From an uncultured Granulosicoccaceae bacterium (lineage in GTDB: Bacteria; Pseudomonadota; Gammaproteobacteria; Granulosicoccales; Granulosicoccaceae): a DNA stretch of 64,000 nucleotides. The position numbers and the translations under genes were made by a program. Below are positions 54,407 through 63,853 of the stretch, one piece after another; the first letter of the stretch is position 1; the number at the start of each line of letters is the position of its first letter. The notes under the pieces were generated by a model. The model was not told the origin of the DNA. It was given only the letters and a program-made list of their open reading frames with translations, and did not search any database. The stretch spans positions 1 through 64,000 of the forward strand of contig CALISD010000021.1 in assembly GCA_938041955.1 (NCBI GenBank), read 5' to 3'.

Positions 54407-55069
54407 TCACCGATTCAACAATAGCTCACCGCTGTATAACGCCTTTAAAAGTGAAATGGTCATACGAGCAGATGCCCCCCACAATAGCTCATCGTCATAC
54501 TTATCGTAGTACACCACCTTCAAAGTGGTGCTGACGTCATCCTTTGTCACCGCCTTATCACGAACTTCGACGTTGGACTGATTAGCCAGCCAATTCAGCG
54601 GTATGGAAAATATGCGGCCGACCTCATCCGGCTGCGGCTGATACGGATATGGCCATGGCACGATACCGACCACTGGTGTGACAATGAAATTACTACTGGT
54701 TCGGTACTCGGGCAGTACCTGCAAAACATCAACTTCATGTTGATGTAATCCTATTTCCTCTTGAGCTTCCCGCAACGCCACTGATATGGCATCAGTGTCA
54801 ACAGGATCACGTCTGCCTCCGGGAAATGCCACTTGCCCACTGTGCCGGTCACGTTGGTTTGTCACGCGTCGAATGTACAGCACATGCCATTCCTCCCGGT
54901 ACCAATAAAGCGGTATCAGCACTGATGCTTCGGCCGCATTTTCTGAGGTCTGTTGTAATTCTTCAGGCAAATCAGCCCGCTGCAGGTAACCACTGGCCTG
55001 CAACACCCATTCAAGTGATGAATCAGGCATGGTTAAAATCAAAAGTTGGCACGAATTACGCGACTCCAC
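54407..55069 (-). CDS. CoA pyrophosphatase (NudL-like Nudix hydrolase)
   Basis: HSGQVAFPGGRRDPVDTDAISVALREAQEEIGL. Confidence 0.9.
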   Translation of the reverse strand: MESRNSCQLLILTMPDSSLEWVLQASGYLQRADLPEELQQTSENAAEASVLIPLYWYREEWHVLYIRRVTNQRDRHSGQVAFPGGRRDPVDTDAISVALREAQEEIGLHQHEVDVLQVLPEYRTSSNFIVTPVVGIVPWPYPYQPQPDEVGRIFSIPLNWLANQSNVEVRDKAVTKDDVSTTLKVVYYDKYDDELLWGASARMTISLLKALYSGELLLNR

Positions 55070-55120
55070 TGGGCTATTAACAGCAATCTACCATAGCCCC
55101 AAACAGCGCGACAGCCACTC

Positions 55121-56452
55121 ATGAGCCAACTCAAAAAAGCGTCACACTCGGCAAAGTCAAATCCGGGTAATGATTTCGGCAACCACTTGCGGGTATTGAT
55201 TGCCGAGCAGGAACAAGCGGTGCGGGATGCCCTCGTGGATCGCGTAGAGAAAACCCTGGGTGTCACCGCGGATGCGGTCAACACCGCCACGGCTGTTCGA
55301 AAACTGGTCGAACAACACGCCGGCGAGTATGTGCTTGCCGTAGTTGACACTCGCCTGCCGGATGCGCCGAATGGTGAAGTGCTCGACACACTGACTCAAC
55401 ATTCAATTCCAACCATTGCCATCTCTTCGAAAGTCACAGAAGAGATCGCCGACCGTCTGCTGGACAAACATATTATCGAATGTGTTCTAAAGCGAAGCGA
55501 TGACGACATCGAACTAATTGCAGACACCGTGCAGCAAACCCTGTGTAATCCACAACGTAAAATCCTGTATTTCAGCAAGAATGACTTTGATCGAAAGAAA
55601 ATCCGTGGCCTGCTCGACATCCATCGTTACACGATTATCGATGTGCGCAATAAAGCTGACATCAGAAGACAACTTAACGACAATAGAGATATCTCACTGA
55701 TATTAATGGATCAAAGCACGTTGCAATCCAACCCGATAGATACTGTAAGTGAATTGCGGGAACACTATCGTCGTGAAGATCTTGCTATCGCTGCAGTGTG
55801 TGATCATGACGATCAACAGCTGGGAGCAAAACTACTACGCGCAGGCGCCAATGATGTTATCCGCGAACCAATGGCTGCAGACGAGTTCTACTACCGCATC
55901 AAACATTGTGTTGAATCGGTAGAGCGGGTTCGTGAAATCAAATATTCTGCTACCAGAGATGTTCTCACGGGCGCATACAATCGCGACTACCTGTTCGATA
56001 TGGGTGAGAAACTCTACGCGAGTGCAAAACGTGGTGACATTAAGCTCACCATGGCTATGATCGAGATCGACAATTTTGAACAAATCACCACTCGCCATGG
56101 TGCTGAAACCAGCAATGCTGTGCTTGAAACACTCGCTCCACTACTAAATAATGAACTGAGGAAAAACGACATTCTTGCTCGTTATGACTCCGCCAAGTTT
56201 ATTTGCCTGGCTAATAATGTCGGCAACCACAACGCTATCATGGTCTTCGAACGCATAAGGCAGTTGGTGAATAAAAGTCAGATTGAATATGCATCGGGAA
56301 CCTTATCGGTCAGTTGCAGTATTGGAGCTACCACCAGCCTCGACAACTCTTTCCTTGATATGATCAGCAACGCTCAGAGGTCGCTGCTGGCAGCCATTGA
56401 CGCTGGTAAAAATAACGTCGTGGTTTCAAGCACTACAACAGACGATTCTTAA
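55121..56452 (+). CDS. Receiver-containing GGDEF-like protein with degenerate active site
   Basis: N-terminal REC-like region, second REC-like region, then TRDVLTGAYNRDYLF...IDNFEQITTRHG...ILARYDSAKFICLANN (GGDEF motif replaced). Confidence 0.82.
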   Translation: MSQLKKASHSAKSNPGNDFGNHLRVLIAEQEQAVRDALVDRVEKTLGVTADAVNTATAVRKLVEQHAGEYVLAVVDTRLPDAPNGEVLDTLTQHSIPTIAISSKVTEEIADRLLDKHIIECVLKRSDDDIELIADTVQQTLCNPQRKILYFSKNDFDRKKIRGLLDIHRYTIIDVRNKADIRRQLNDNRDISLILMDQSTLQSNPIDTVSELREHYRREDLAIAAVCDHDDQQLGAKLLRAGANDVIREPMAADEFYYRIKHCVESVERVREIKYSATRDVLTGAYNRDYLFDMGEKLYASAKRGDIKLTMAMIEIDNFEQITTRHGAETSNAVLETLAPLLNNELRKNDILARYDSAKFICLANNVGNHNAIMVFERIRQLVNKSQIEYASGTLSVSCSIGATTSLDNSFLDMISNAQRSLLAAIDAGKNNVVVSSTTTDDS

Positions 56453-56612
56453 GCGTGCCGCAGCGTTCACAACGATACACGGTTACCAGCTTTCCGCTTT
56501 TAACGTCGAATTTCCTGTCAGTTTGTACCTTCCATTTATGATGGTTGCTGTTGCATAAGGTCTTGCCCTTAGAGGTGGCTTTCTTTTTTTTAAATTCCAG
56601 AATTTTTGCCAT
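56433..56612 (-). CDS. Small (59 aa) basic Cys/His-containing protein, zinc-ribbon-like
   Basis: MAKILEFKKKKATSKGKTLCNSNHHKWKVQTDRKFDVKSGKLVTVYRCERCGTLKNRLL*; translated by hand; not in the supplied ORF track. Confidence 0.7.
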   Translation of the reverse strand: MAKILEFKKKKATSKGKTLCNSNHHKWKVQTDRKFDVKSGKLVTVYRCERCGTLKNRLL

Positions 56613-56808
56613 CAGTCCAAATCAATGCCTCATGGTTGCGGTTGAAGTTTATCAAAACACGATCACAATAGATGATGCAACCCACAGCGTTTAACTTCGG
56701 CAATTACAATTGCTCCTGTTCCTGGCCACTTGATATTGCAGAACTGCCAATATCACGTTACCTTGATGACCGTGCAAGGAATGGCAAAATGTAGCAACGG
56801 GAGTCAAA

Positions 56809-57237
56809 ATGAAAACAGTCACGCAGTTAATCGCCGGGAAAAGTCCAATTGTCTGGACCATTGAGGCTGATCAGCCGGTATTAGATGCCATTAGATTAAT
56901 GGCTGAAAAAGAGGTCGGCGCTCTGCTGGTCACCGAAAACACAAAATTAATCGGCATTATCTCGGAACGGGATTACGCCCGAAAAGTAATACTTCGAAAT
57001 AAATCATCACACGAAACACCGGTCTCAGACATCATGTCAACGAACGTGGTAAGCGTTGGACCCGATGACACTATCAATAAATGCATGGAGTTAATGACCG
57101 AACACAAAATCCGTCATTTGCCGGTACTTGAGAGAGACCGTATTACCGGTGTCTTATCAATTGGAGATCTGGTCAAAGCCATCATTGCTGACCAGCAAAA
57201 AACCATCCAGCATTTGGAAGGTTACATTATGAGCTAA
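56809..57237 (+). CDS. CBS-domain protein
   Basis: two CBS repeats: DAIRLMAEKEVGALLVTENTKLIGIISERDYARKV; CMELMTEHKIRHLPVLERDRITGVLSIGDLVKAII. Confidence 0.92.
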   Translation: MKTVTQLIAGKSPIVWTIEADQPVLDAIRLMAEKEVGALLVTENTKLIGIISERDYARKVILRNKSSHETPVSDIMSTNVVSVGPDDTINKCMELMTEHKIRHLPVLERDRITGVLSIGDLVKAIIADQQKTIQHLEGYIMS

Positions 57238-57387
57238 CACCTCTGTGAGCTCGCTCCCTCATCCGGTCACATGCGCGCTTCGAATCCGTGCCTCTCATCT
57301 TATCCATTTGGAACATACTTCCAATCCAGGCGTTATAATTGACTGTGCATATCGCACCCTAGTCATTTTGTTCTACTGGATATTTCC

Positions 57388-59166
57388 ATGAGTCAGCCGC
57401 AGATCATTATCACCGGCATTTTGTTTATCACCTTAATTCTGTTTGCCTGGGGCAAGTACCGGCACGACATTGTGGCAATATTTTGCCTGGTCATGGGAGT
57501 CGTGGCCGGTGTAATACCTTCAGAAGATGCATTCAGCGGCTTCGGCCATGCAGCAGTTATTACTGTCGCCGCGGTTCTTATTATCAGCCATGCTCTGAAA
57601 AACGCCGGGGTGGTTAACGTCATTGCTTCCTACCTGACACCCTACACCGGCAACATATATATACACATTGCCTCGTTGACTCTGGTGGTCACCGTGGCTT
57701 CTGCATTTATGAACAATGTAGGCGCACTCGCACTCATGTTGCCAGTCGCCATCGCCACTGCCAATCAGGCCAATCGTTCGCCCGCATTGGTACTCATGCC
57801 CCTCGCATTTGGAAGCATCCTAGGCGGCATGACGACGTTAATAGGCACACCGCCGAATATCATTATCGCAAGCTATCGCGCTGAAGTCAGTGGCCAGCCT
57901 TTTTCCATGTTCGATTTCAGCCCGGTGGGCTTCTTTGTCGCCGTAATTGGTCTTGCATTTATCACCCTCATCGGCTGGCGCCTCATTCCCACTGATCGCA
58001 GCAGCAAAGACGGTTCAAAAGCGCTGTTTGAGATTTCGCACTATTTAACAGAGATCGAGATCAAAGCAGACTCGCCACTTGTAGGTGAACTACTAAAAGA
58101 CAATGAGATTTTTACTTCCGATCAAATAGACGTGGTCGGCATGGCGCAAAAAAACGGATTCGCTCGTCCGATTCCACTGCAATATCGTTTTGCTGAAAAT
58201 GACATTCTATTGGTGCAAAGTGATCCGTCGCACTTGCAATCAATCGTTGAAGAAAATGGCTTGGCACTACTCACAACGGCATCAGGAAACTTTGTTCAAC
58301 CACAATCTGAAAACGAAATAATGCTGGAAGGCGTAGTGGGTCAAACGTCACCTCTGGTCGATCGCAGTGTTGAATACCTGCGTATTCAAGCGCAACGAAC
58401 GCTTGCACTCGTCGGTATTGCGAGAAACGGTGACGCAATAAAAACGCGGCTGAAGCGCCAACGATTTAAAGCAGGTGATGTACTGTTGCTGTTCGGCGAT
58501 GCTGACACCATTGACCAACGATTTCATGAACTTGGCTTGTGGCCATTGGCAAAACGACCTTTGTCACTCAACAGACAGCGTAAAGTCATTCCGGCGCTAC
58601 TGGTGTTCGCGGGTGCTATTGCAATGGGTGTAGCCGGGCTTGTTACGCTACCTATCGCCTTCTTAATCGCTATTGGCATCTTTATCTTAATGAAGATCAT
58701 TTCAGTACGTGAAATTTACGATGAAATTGATTGGCCGGTGATCGTACTACTGGGCTCGATGATTCCTGTCGGGCGTGCCCTTGAAAGTACCGGCACCACC
58801 ACATGGATGGCGAATGGCATACTACAGATCACTGACGGGCTACCAGCGGTTGCACTGTTAACCATGATTCTGGTTGTCACCATGTTCCTGTCGGATATCA
58901 TTAACAATGCAGCCACAGCACTGGTAATGGCACCTATAGGAGTGGCAATTGCCACCTCCCTGGGTGTGAGTAGTGACGCATTTCTAATGGCCGTCGCGGT
59001 CGGTGCATCTTGTGCATTCCTGACGCCCATTGGCCATCAGTCGAACACACTTGTGATGGGACCCGGCGGTTATCAGTTCGGCGACTATTGGCGAATGGGC
59101 ATGCCGCTGGAAATTATGATTGTTGCCGTGTCTGTTCCGTTACTACTGATCGTGTGGCCACTTTAA
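57388..59166 (+). CDS. SLC13/DASS-type anion permease with two central TrkA-C (RCK_C) domains
   Basis: multiple TM; FMNNVGALALMLPVAI, IGTPPNIIIASYR; ADSPLVGELLKDNEI and RLKRQRFKAGDVLLLFGDADTI; FLTPIGHQSNTLVMGPGGY. Confidence 0.92.
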   Translation: MSQPQIIITGILFITLILFAWGKYRHDIVAIFCLVMGVVAGVIPSEDAFSGFGHAAVITVAAVLIISHALKNAGVVNVIASYLTPYTGNIYIHIASLTLVVTVASAFMNNVGALALMLPVAIATANQANRSPALVLMPLAFGSILGGMTTLIGTPPNIIIASYRAEVSGQPFSMFDFSPVGFFVAVIGLAFITLIGWRLIPTDRSSKDGSKALFEISHYLTEIEIKADSPLVGELLKDNEIFTSDQIDVVGMAQKNGFARPIPLQYRFAENDILLVQSDPSHLQSIVEENGLALLTTASGNFVQPQSENEIMLEGVVGQTSPLVDRSVEYLRIQAQRTLALVGIARNGDAIKTRLKRQRFKAGDVLLLFGDADTIDQRFHELGLWPLAKRPLSLNRQRKVIPALLVFAGAIAMGVAGLVTLPIAFLIAIGIFILMKIISVREIYDEIDWPVIVLLGSMIPVGRALESTGTTTWMANGILQITDGLPAVALLTMILVVTMFLSDIINNAATALVMAPIGVAIATSLGVSSDAFLMAVAVGASCAFLTPIGHQSNTLVMGPGGYQFGDYWRMGMPLEIMIVAVSVPLLLIVWPL

Positions 59167-59176
59167 AAAAAGCAAT

Positions 59177-59205
59177 AAAAAAGGCCAGCTTCCGCTGGCC
59201 TTTTT
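59177..59205. terminator. Bidirectional terminator between convergent genes
   Basis: aaaaaaggccagc-ttcc-gctggccttttt. Confidence 0.85.
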
Positions 59206-59223
59206 CTAACAGATGTTTTTTAC

Positions 59224-59907
59224 CTAAACAGGGGAATTAAACGCCGAAGACTCACGACCTTCAACAATAGGCTTGAGAAAAATCTCTACCCGACGATTCT
59301 GACTTCGACCATCACTGGTAGCGTTGCTGGCAACAGGCATATTCTCACCACGTCCATCTGTACGTGTTCGGGGTTCATCCACTCCCTGGCGTGTCAAATA
59401 GTTTTTGACACTGGAAGCGCGCTTCAGCGACAAAGTATGATTGTACGCATCTGAGCCACTACTGTCGGTGTGACCAATGATATGCACCGCAGTTTGCGGA
59501 TAGTCCGCTAACACGCTAGCAACTTTATTCAAGCTCTGATAAAACCCGCGATTAATTCGCGAACTATCGACATCAAATGATACTTCACTACTGAGATCAA
59601 GCTTCAGTGTATTGTCTGCCAGTCGTGAAATCTGTATTTCATCCGCCGCCTGTTCGCGACTAAGCTGTGCTTCGAGTTCGCGTTGTTGCTCATCCATGTA
59701 CTTTCCGACCGCACCACCGGCTAATGCCCCGGCCACAGCACCTACAAAACGGCCTTTATCATCATCAACCTGATGGCCTAGGATCGCACCCGCCACCGCG
59801 CCAACCGCTGCTCCCGTCTGAGAGCGATTCAGAGAACCATTGCCCGCACAGGCTGAGAGCCCTGCCGTTAAAACTGTTACCAACGCTATATTTTTATAAG
59901 AATTCAT
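59224..59907 (-). CDS. OmpA-family lipoprotein with glycine-zipper domain (YiaD-like)
   Basis: lipobox GLSACAGN; GAAVGAVAGAILGHQ...GAVAGALAGGAVGKYMDEQ; IIGHTDSSGSDAYNHTLSLKRASSVKNYL. Confidence 0.92.
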   Translation of the reverse strand: MNSYKNIALVTVLTAGLSACAGNGSLNRSQTGAAVGAVAGAILGHQVDDDKGRFVGAVAGALAGGAVGKYMDEQQRELEAQLSREQAADEIQISRLADNTLKLDLSSEVSFDVDSSRINRGFYQSLNKVASVLADYPQTAVHIIGHTDSSGSDAYNHTLSLKRASSVKNYLTRQGVDEPRTRTDGRGENMPVASNATSDGRSQNRRVEIFLKPIVEGRESSAFNSPV

Positions 59908-60276
59908 CATGATCACCTGTCGTTCAATGCGAATTGCTTCGCGATACCACCAATAGATATTGCCAAAATTGAATCAATTCAATCGCGACGTCCATTCTAT
60001 AGCGGCAAATTGTACGAGGCGTTTACTGACGGTTGCTGAACAGAAATGAAATAAATGAAGAATTACGCGACTGTATCCAATTCACAGGGGTTAGTGAACC
60101 CGGGGCGGGAGTTTGATTGACCAAAGCGACGAGGGAACGCATGATCGACAACAGCAAGTGGATCCGCTTCTAGCGCGGACCGCAATGGATGATAAAAAAG
60201 TCACCGTCGACCGATCGGGACGAGGAACAGAGCCTGCGGAGCCGCTCAGGCAATGAGCGACACCACAATCACAGTT

Positions 60277-61452
60277 CTACTTAACAATCTTAATTTCAAC
60301 CCGACGATTGGCCGTACGACCCTGCGCAGTCCGATTACTCTGACGTGGTCTGCTCTCACCGTAGCCAATCGCGGCCATCCGGCCCAGATCGATACCGCCT
60401 ACATCAACAAGATAACGGACCACGGTTTCAGCGCGCTTTCGAGACAAGTCCATATTGCCCGCCGCTGCTCCACGATTATCAGTGTGCGCTTGAACAGAGA
60501 TTTTAACCTCTGCGTTTTTCTTCAATTCTATAATGACCTTATCGAGCGCTCTGGTACCGTCCTGAGTTAAATCAGCCGATGCGGTAGTAAAATTAACTCC
60601 TTCCAGCACACCAGTAAAAGCACATCCGCTGACATCAACACGAACACCCGCGGCCGTTGAGTTACAGAGATCGTCCTTGTCATCTACGCCATCATCGTCG
60701 CTGTCTTTCCGAGCTACAGTGGGCTGCTCGGCTGGTTTGTCTTCAGCATCGACTAATTCCGAATCAGCGCTTCCATCTGCAATAGTGAAAGTTGGTTCCG
60801 GCTTTTCGTCCAAAGCCTCCATGAGTGGTATCTCTTTACTGCCTCTAAAACTAAATCGTTTAACAAGGTTGAGAGTGACAACCCGCGCATCACTATCGAA
60901 GTTGTGAAACTCAGCCCTTACGCCAAAACCGTTCTTTAAATTGTATTCAGCACCAAGTCCGCTTGACACGTGCCAATCATTGACCCGATTAAATGGAATG
61001 CCCGAGCCTTCGTTACTGAGTCTGCCAAAACCGACACGGGCGTAGATGTTAAATCCTCGACGGCTTGCCAGTGCATCCGCCCCGCCCGCTCCGATCAGGT
61101 ACAAAAGGCCACTGGCACCAATGGTGGAATAATTAATTCTTCCATTGTTAACGTCATTGCTGAGTTCCGCAGCCCCCATATCAGAGAAATAGCCTTCAAC
61201 AGACATACGGCGGCTGATATCGCGGCCTAAAAACAATTGAATACCACTGTCACTGCTGTCCGTGACGCTATAACCGGATTCATTCACTACCGGCTCAATG
61301 CCAGAACTTCCAAAGCCGACCCCGCCGTAATAATTCCCGTTCACATCAAAATCCAGCGCGCTCGCATCAGGTGCCCAGCAAGTAGCCGTAATGGCTACAG
61401 TACAGGCGAGCGCGAGATTGGAAGAAAACGACTTTCGAATTCGCAGGGTCAT
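60277..61452 (-). CDS. OmpA-family outer-membrane protein (beta-barrel + short type-3 calcium-binding linker + OmpA_C)
   Basis: signal peptide; DSDDDGVDDKDDLCNSTAAGVRVDVSGC; VQAHTDNRGAAAGNMDLSRKRAETVVRYL. Confidence 0.9.
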   Translation of the reverse strand: MTLRIRKSFSSNLALACTVAITATCWAPDASALDFDVNGNYYGGVGFGSSGIEPVVNESGYSVTDSSDSGIQLFLGRDISRRMSVEGYFSDMGAAELSNDVNNGRINYSTIGASGLLYLIGAGGADALASRRGFNIYARVGFGRLSNEGSGIPFNRVNDWHVSSGLGAEYNLKNGFGVRAEFHNFDSDARVVTLNLVKRFSFRGSKEIPLMEALDEKPEPTFTIADGSADSELVDAEDKPAEQPTVARKDSDDDGVDDKDDLCNSTAAGVRVDVSGCAFTGVLEGVNFTTASADLTQDGTRALDKVIIELKKNAEVKISVQAHTDNRGAAAGNMDLSRKRAETVVRYLVDVGGIDLGRMAAIGYGESRPRQSNRTAQGRTANRRVEIKIVK

Positions 61453-61477
61453 TACTTATCCTTGGATCTATTCAATT

Positions 61478-62758
61478 CTACATTTTACGACGACGCAGTC
61501 CGGCAACAGCCAACAGACCTGACATCAGAAATAACGGATCGAAGCCGGTACCGCTTCCGAGAGTACAACCGCCTCCGGAAACACCGGTTTCAACTAATGA
61601 GTTGATCGGTCCGGACTGCACCGTGACGACCTGCCCACCATTGTTTATTGTGTTTGGATCTCTTGAATCAGGCACCCCGTCACCATCACTATCGATCGCG
61701 CCGTCACCCTCGTCAATATCAGAAACACCGTCTCCGTCATCATCTGTATCGACATCATCAAAGATACCGTCACCATCTGTATCGGTAGAAACGTCGTCAC
61801 CGTTAGGTTCTTGTGCATCCGGAATACCGTCACTGTCTGTATCTGTGACCGAACCGTCTGAGTTTACCGGGTTTCCATCGGAATCCACTTCGCCGTCGAT
61901 CATGCCGTCGCCGTCGATATCAAAGTTACCGTTACCGCTTTCAGCGACATCCAGCAGCCCATCATTGTCAGAATCTGTGTCCAGTGAATCTGGAATACCG
62001 TCCCCATCAGTGTCGAGCACGCCATTACCTTCATCGATATCTGAAATGCCATCGTTGTCGTCATCGAGATCAACATCATCGAATACGCCGTCGCCATCTG
62101 TGTCCACGAGAAGGCGGATTTCCGGATCAATCTCATCAGCGATACCATCAAGATCTACATCGGTACAAGCTTCTGTGGTAATGGTCCACGATTGAGGCTC
62201 TGAAGTGTCAATCCCTCCCTGACCGGTACCAGACGAATCTTTCAATACCGCAGTGATTGTCGAGAATGACCCACCCGGGGTTCCCGGCTTAAGTTTGTAG
62301 GACAAAGTTAACGACGGCCAACTTACAAACGGCAGTCCATCATTACCATCAAAAATATCAGCGTTCGAAATACCCGTCATCCGGAAATCCAATCGCGACG
62401 TCATGTTGTCACCGTCGGTGACATTTTGCGCCCATCCAACGTACTCAACCTCTCCGTCACAAGGAGTGTTTACCGGATTAAATCCGGGGGTAAATGAAGG
62501 CGCGTTATTCGGTGCTGCATTGACACTCGGTGCCATTACCGCGGCTGCGATACACATTGGAAGCACTGCCAGGCGCATGCCTGAAGTAAAATCTATGATT
62601 CGTTTATTCAACGGTTTATCCTCGGAAATGGGAAGGCTAAAAATGTAACCGCCTATTATTCTCGGGAATCCAGCGCATGTCGCAGAACTATCCGAAACTT
62701 TACATCTCCCGACGATATCATCTAATACAGGCAATCCAGGCACAGATCGGCTATACAT
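61478..62758 (-). CDS. Thrombospondin type-3-like calcium-binding repeat protein with C-terminal sorting signal
   Basis: DTDGDGVFDDVDLDDDNDGISDIDEGNGVLDTDGDGIPDSLDTDSDNDGLLD...; C-terminal SGGGCTLGSGTGFDPLFLMSGLLAVAGLRRRKM. Start probably internal (MRLAVLPMCIAAAVMAPSVNA signal). Confidence 0.88.
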   Translation of the reverse strand: MYSRSVPGLPVLDDIVGRCKVSDSSATCAGFPRIIGGYIFSLPISEDKPLNKRIIDFTSGMRLAVLPMCIAAAVMAPSVNAAPNNAPSFTPGFNPVNTPCDGEVEYVGWAQNVTDGDNMTSRLDFRMTGISNADIFDGNDGLPFVSWPSLTLSYKLKPGTPGGSFSTITAVLKDSSGTGQGGIDTSEPQSWTITTEACTDVDLDGIADEIDPEIRLLVDTDGDGVFDDVDLDDDNDGISDIDEGNGVLDTDGDGIPDSLDTDSDNDGLLDVAESGNGNFDIDGDGMIDGEVDSDGNPVNSDGSVTDTDSDGIPDAQEPNGDDVSTDTDGDGIFDDVDTDDDGDGVSDIDEGDGAIDSDGDGVPDSRDPNTINNGGQVVTVQSGPINSLVETGVSGGGCTLGSGTGFDPLFLMSGLLAVAGLRRRKM

Positions 62759-62918
62759 TTAAGCAATAAAAATAACGAGTTAGCTTCTTCTTACAAGAGC
62801 CATGAAACCAATTTCTAATCAGAAAAAATGTAATATTTGTGAAACACGACGGTTAACGCGTTTACAAGCATATGACTGGAAGAGGAGAGACGCGCTACAG
62901 CCCGATGCGGATCACGGC

Positions 62919-63770
62919 CTAGCTTTCTTTGGGATCTTCGAGATAGTCAGACCAATTGTGGTCGCCGGCACCGAAAACAAAAAAGTGTGGATTCAGCAAA
63001 GAATCTTTGGTGTTGTAGCGAAGCTCACGCATATTGGTGTCAGTGATGTGCCCACCCGCCTCTTCGACAATACACTGCGCGGCTCCTGTGTCCCATTCAC
63101 TTGTGGGTCCAAGACGTGCATAAACGTCGGCCCTGCCTTCAGCGACCAAACAGGACTTCAAGGCGCTGCCCATAGACACCACGTTGTACTCCCCTAGTTT
63201 GTCTAAAAATCGGTTTAACAATCCACCCGTCAGTGGTGCGCTGCTGCGGGCCACCGTCACGCATTGTTGCGGGGCGGTGCGAACACAGATGCTTTCCGGA
63301 TCTGCATCACCGGATTGCTTCCACGCACCGCAACCTCGTCGCGCCCAGTAGGTGACGTCCAGCACCGGCGCATGCACCACCCCCAACACCGAAACGCCTT
63401 TATCAATGAGCGCGATGTTGACACTGAATTCACCACTGTGTTTGATGAACTCACGGGTACCGTCAAGCGGATCAACCAACCAATAGGTGTTCCACTCGTT
63501 GCGCTCAGCAAAGGGAATACCGCACGATTCCTCAGTTAAGATCGGTACTTCAGGAAAAAGAGATTGCAGCTGCTCAATTATAATTTGATTAGCAGCAAGG
63601 TCGGCATCGGTCAGCGGTGTGTCATCTTCCTTTGAAGTGACAGTGACTTCTGACTCATAGTGCTCGAGTATTTTAATACCAGCGACTTTCGCTATGGCCA
63701 CCACCTTATCTAAACGGTCAGCCATATCATCAGCTTTAACAGACATGCAGAATTGATCCGCCAAGTTCAC
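62919..63770 (-). CDS. cysQ: 3'(2'),5'-bisphosphate nucleotidase
   Basis: DTPLTDADLAANQII, LTEESCGIP, YWLVDPLDGTREFIKHSGEFSVNIALID, STSEWDTGAAQCIVEEAGG-like region; start probably internal. Confidence 0.93.
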   Translation of the reverse strand: MNLADQFCMSVKADDMADRLDKVVAIAKVAGIKILEHYESEVTVTSKEDDTPLTDADLAANQIIIEQLQSLFPEVPILTEESCGIPFAERNEWNTYWLVDPLDGTREFIKHSGEFSVNIALIDKGVSVLGVVHAPVLDVTYWARRGCGAWKQSGDADPESICVRTAPQQCVTVARSSAPLTGGLLNRFLDKLGEYNVVSMGSALKSCLVAEGRADVYARLGPTSEWDTGAAQCIVEEAGGHITDTNMRELRYNTKDSLLNPHFFVFGAGDHNWSDYLEDPKES

Positions 63771-63853
63771 AGCGATGGTATGTGCAAACGGAGCTTATAG
63801 CCAGTGAATCGGCGCTAGTATTGTAACTTTTGGTCAACATCGTTGTGCGATCG

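Noticed and set aside
61602-62195. Plus-strand 197-aa Ser/Pro-rich ORF as a real gene
   Set aside because: It is the exact complement of the Asp/Gly-rich calcium-repeat array, a well-known source of spurious antisense ORFs.
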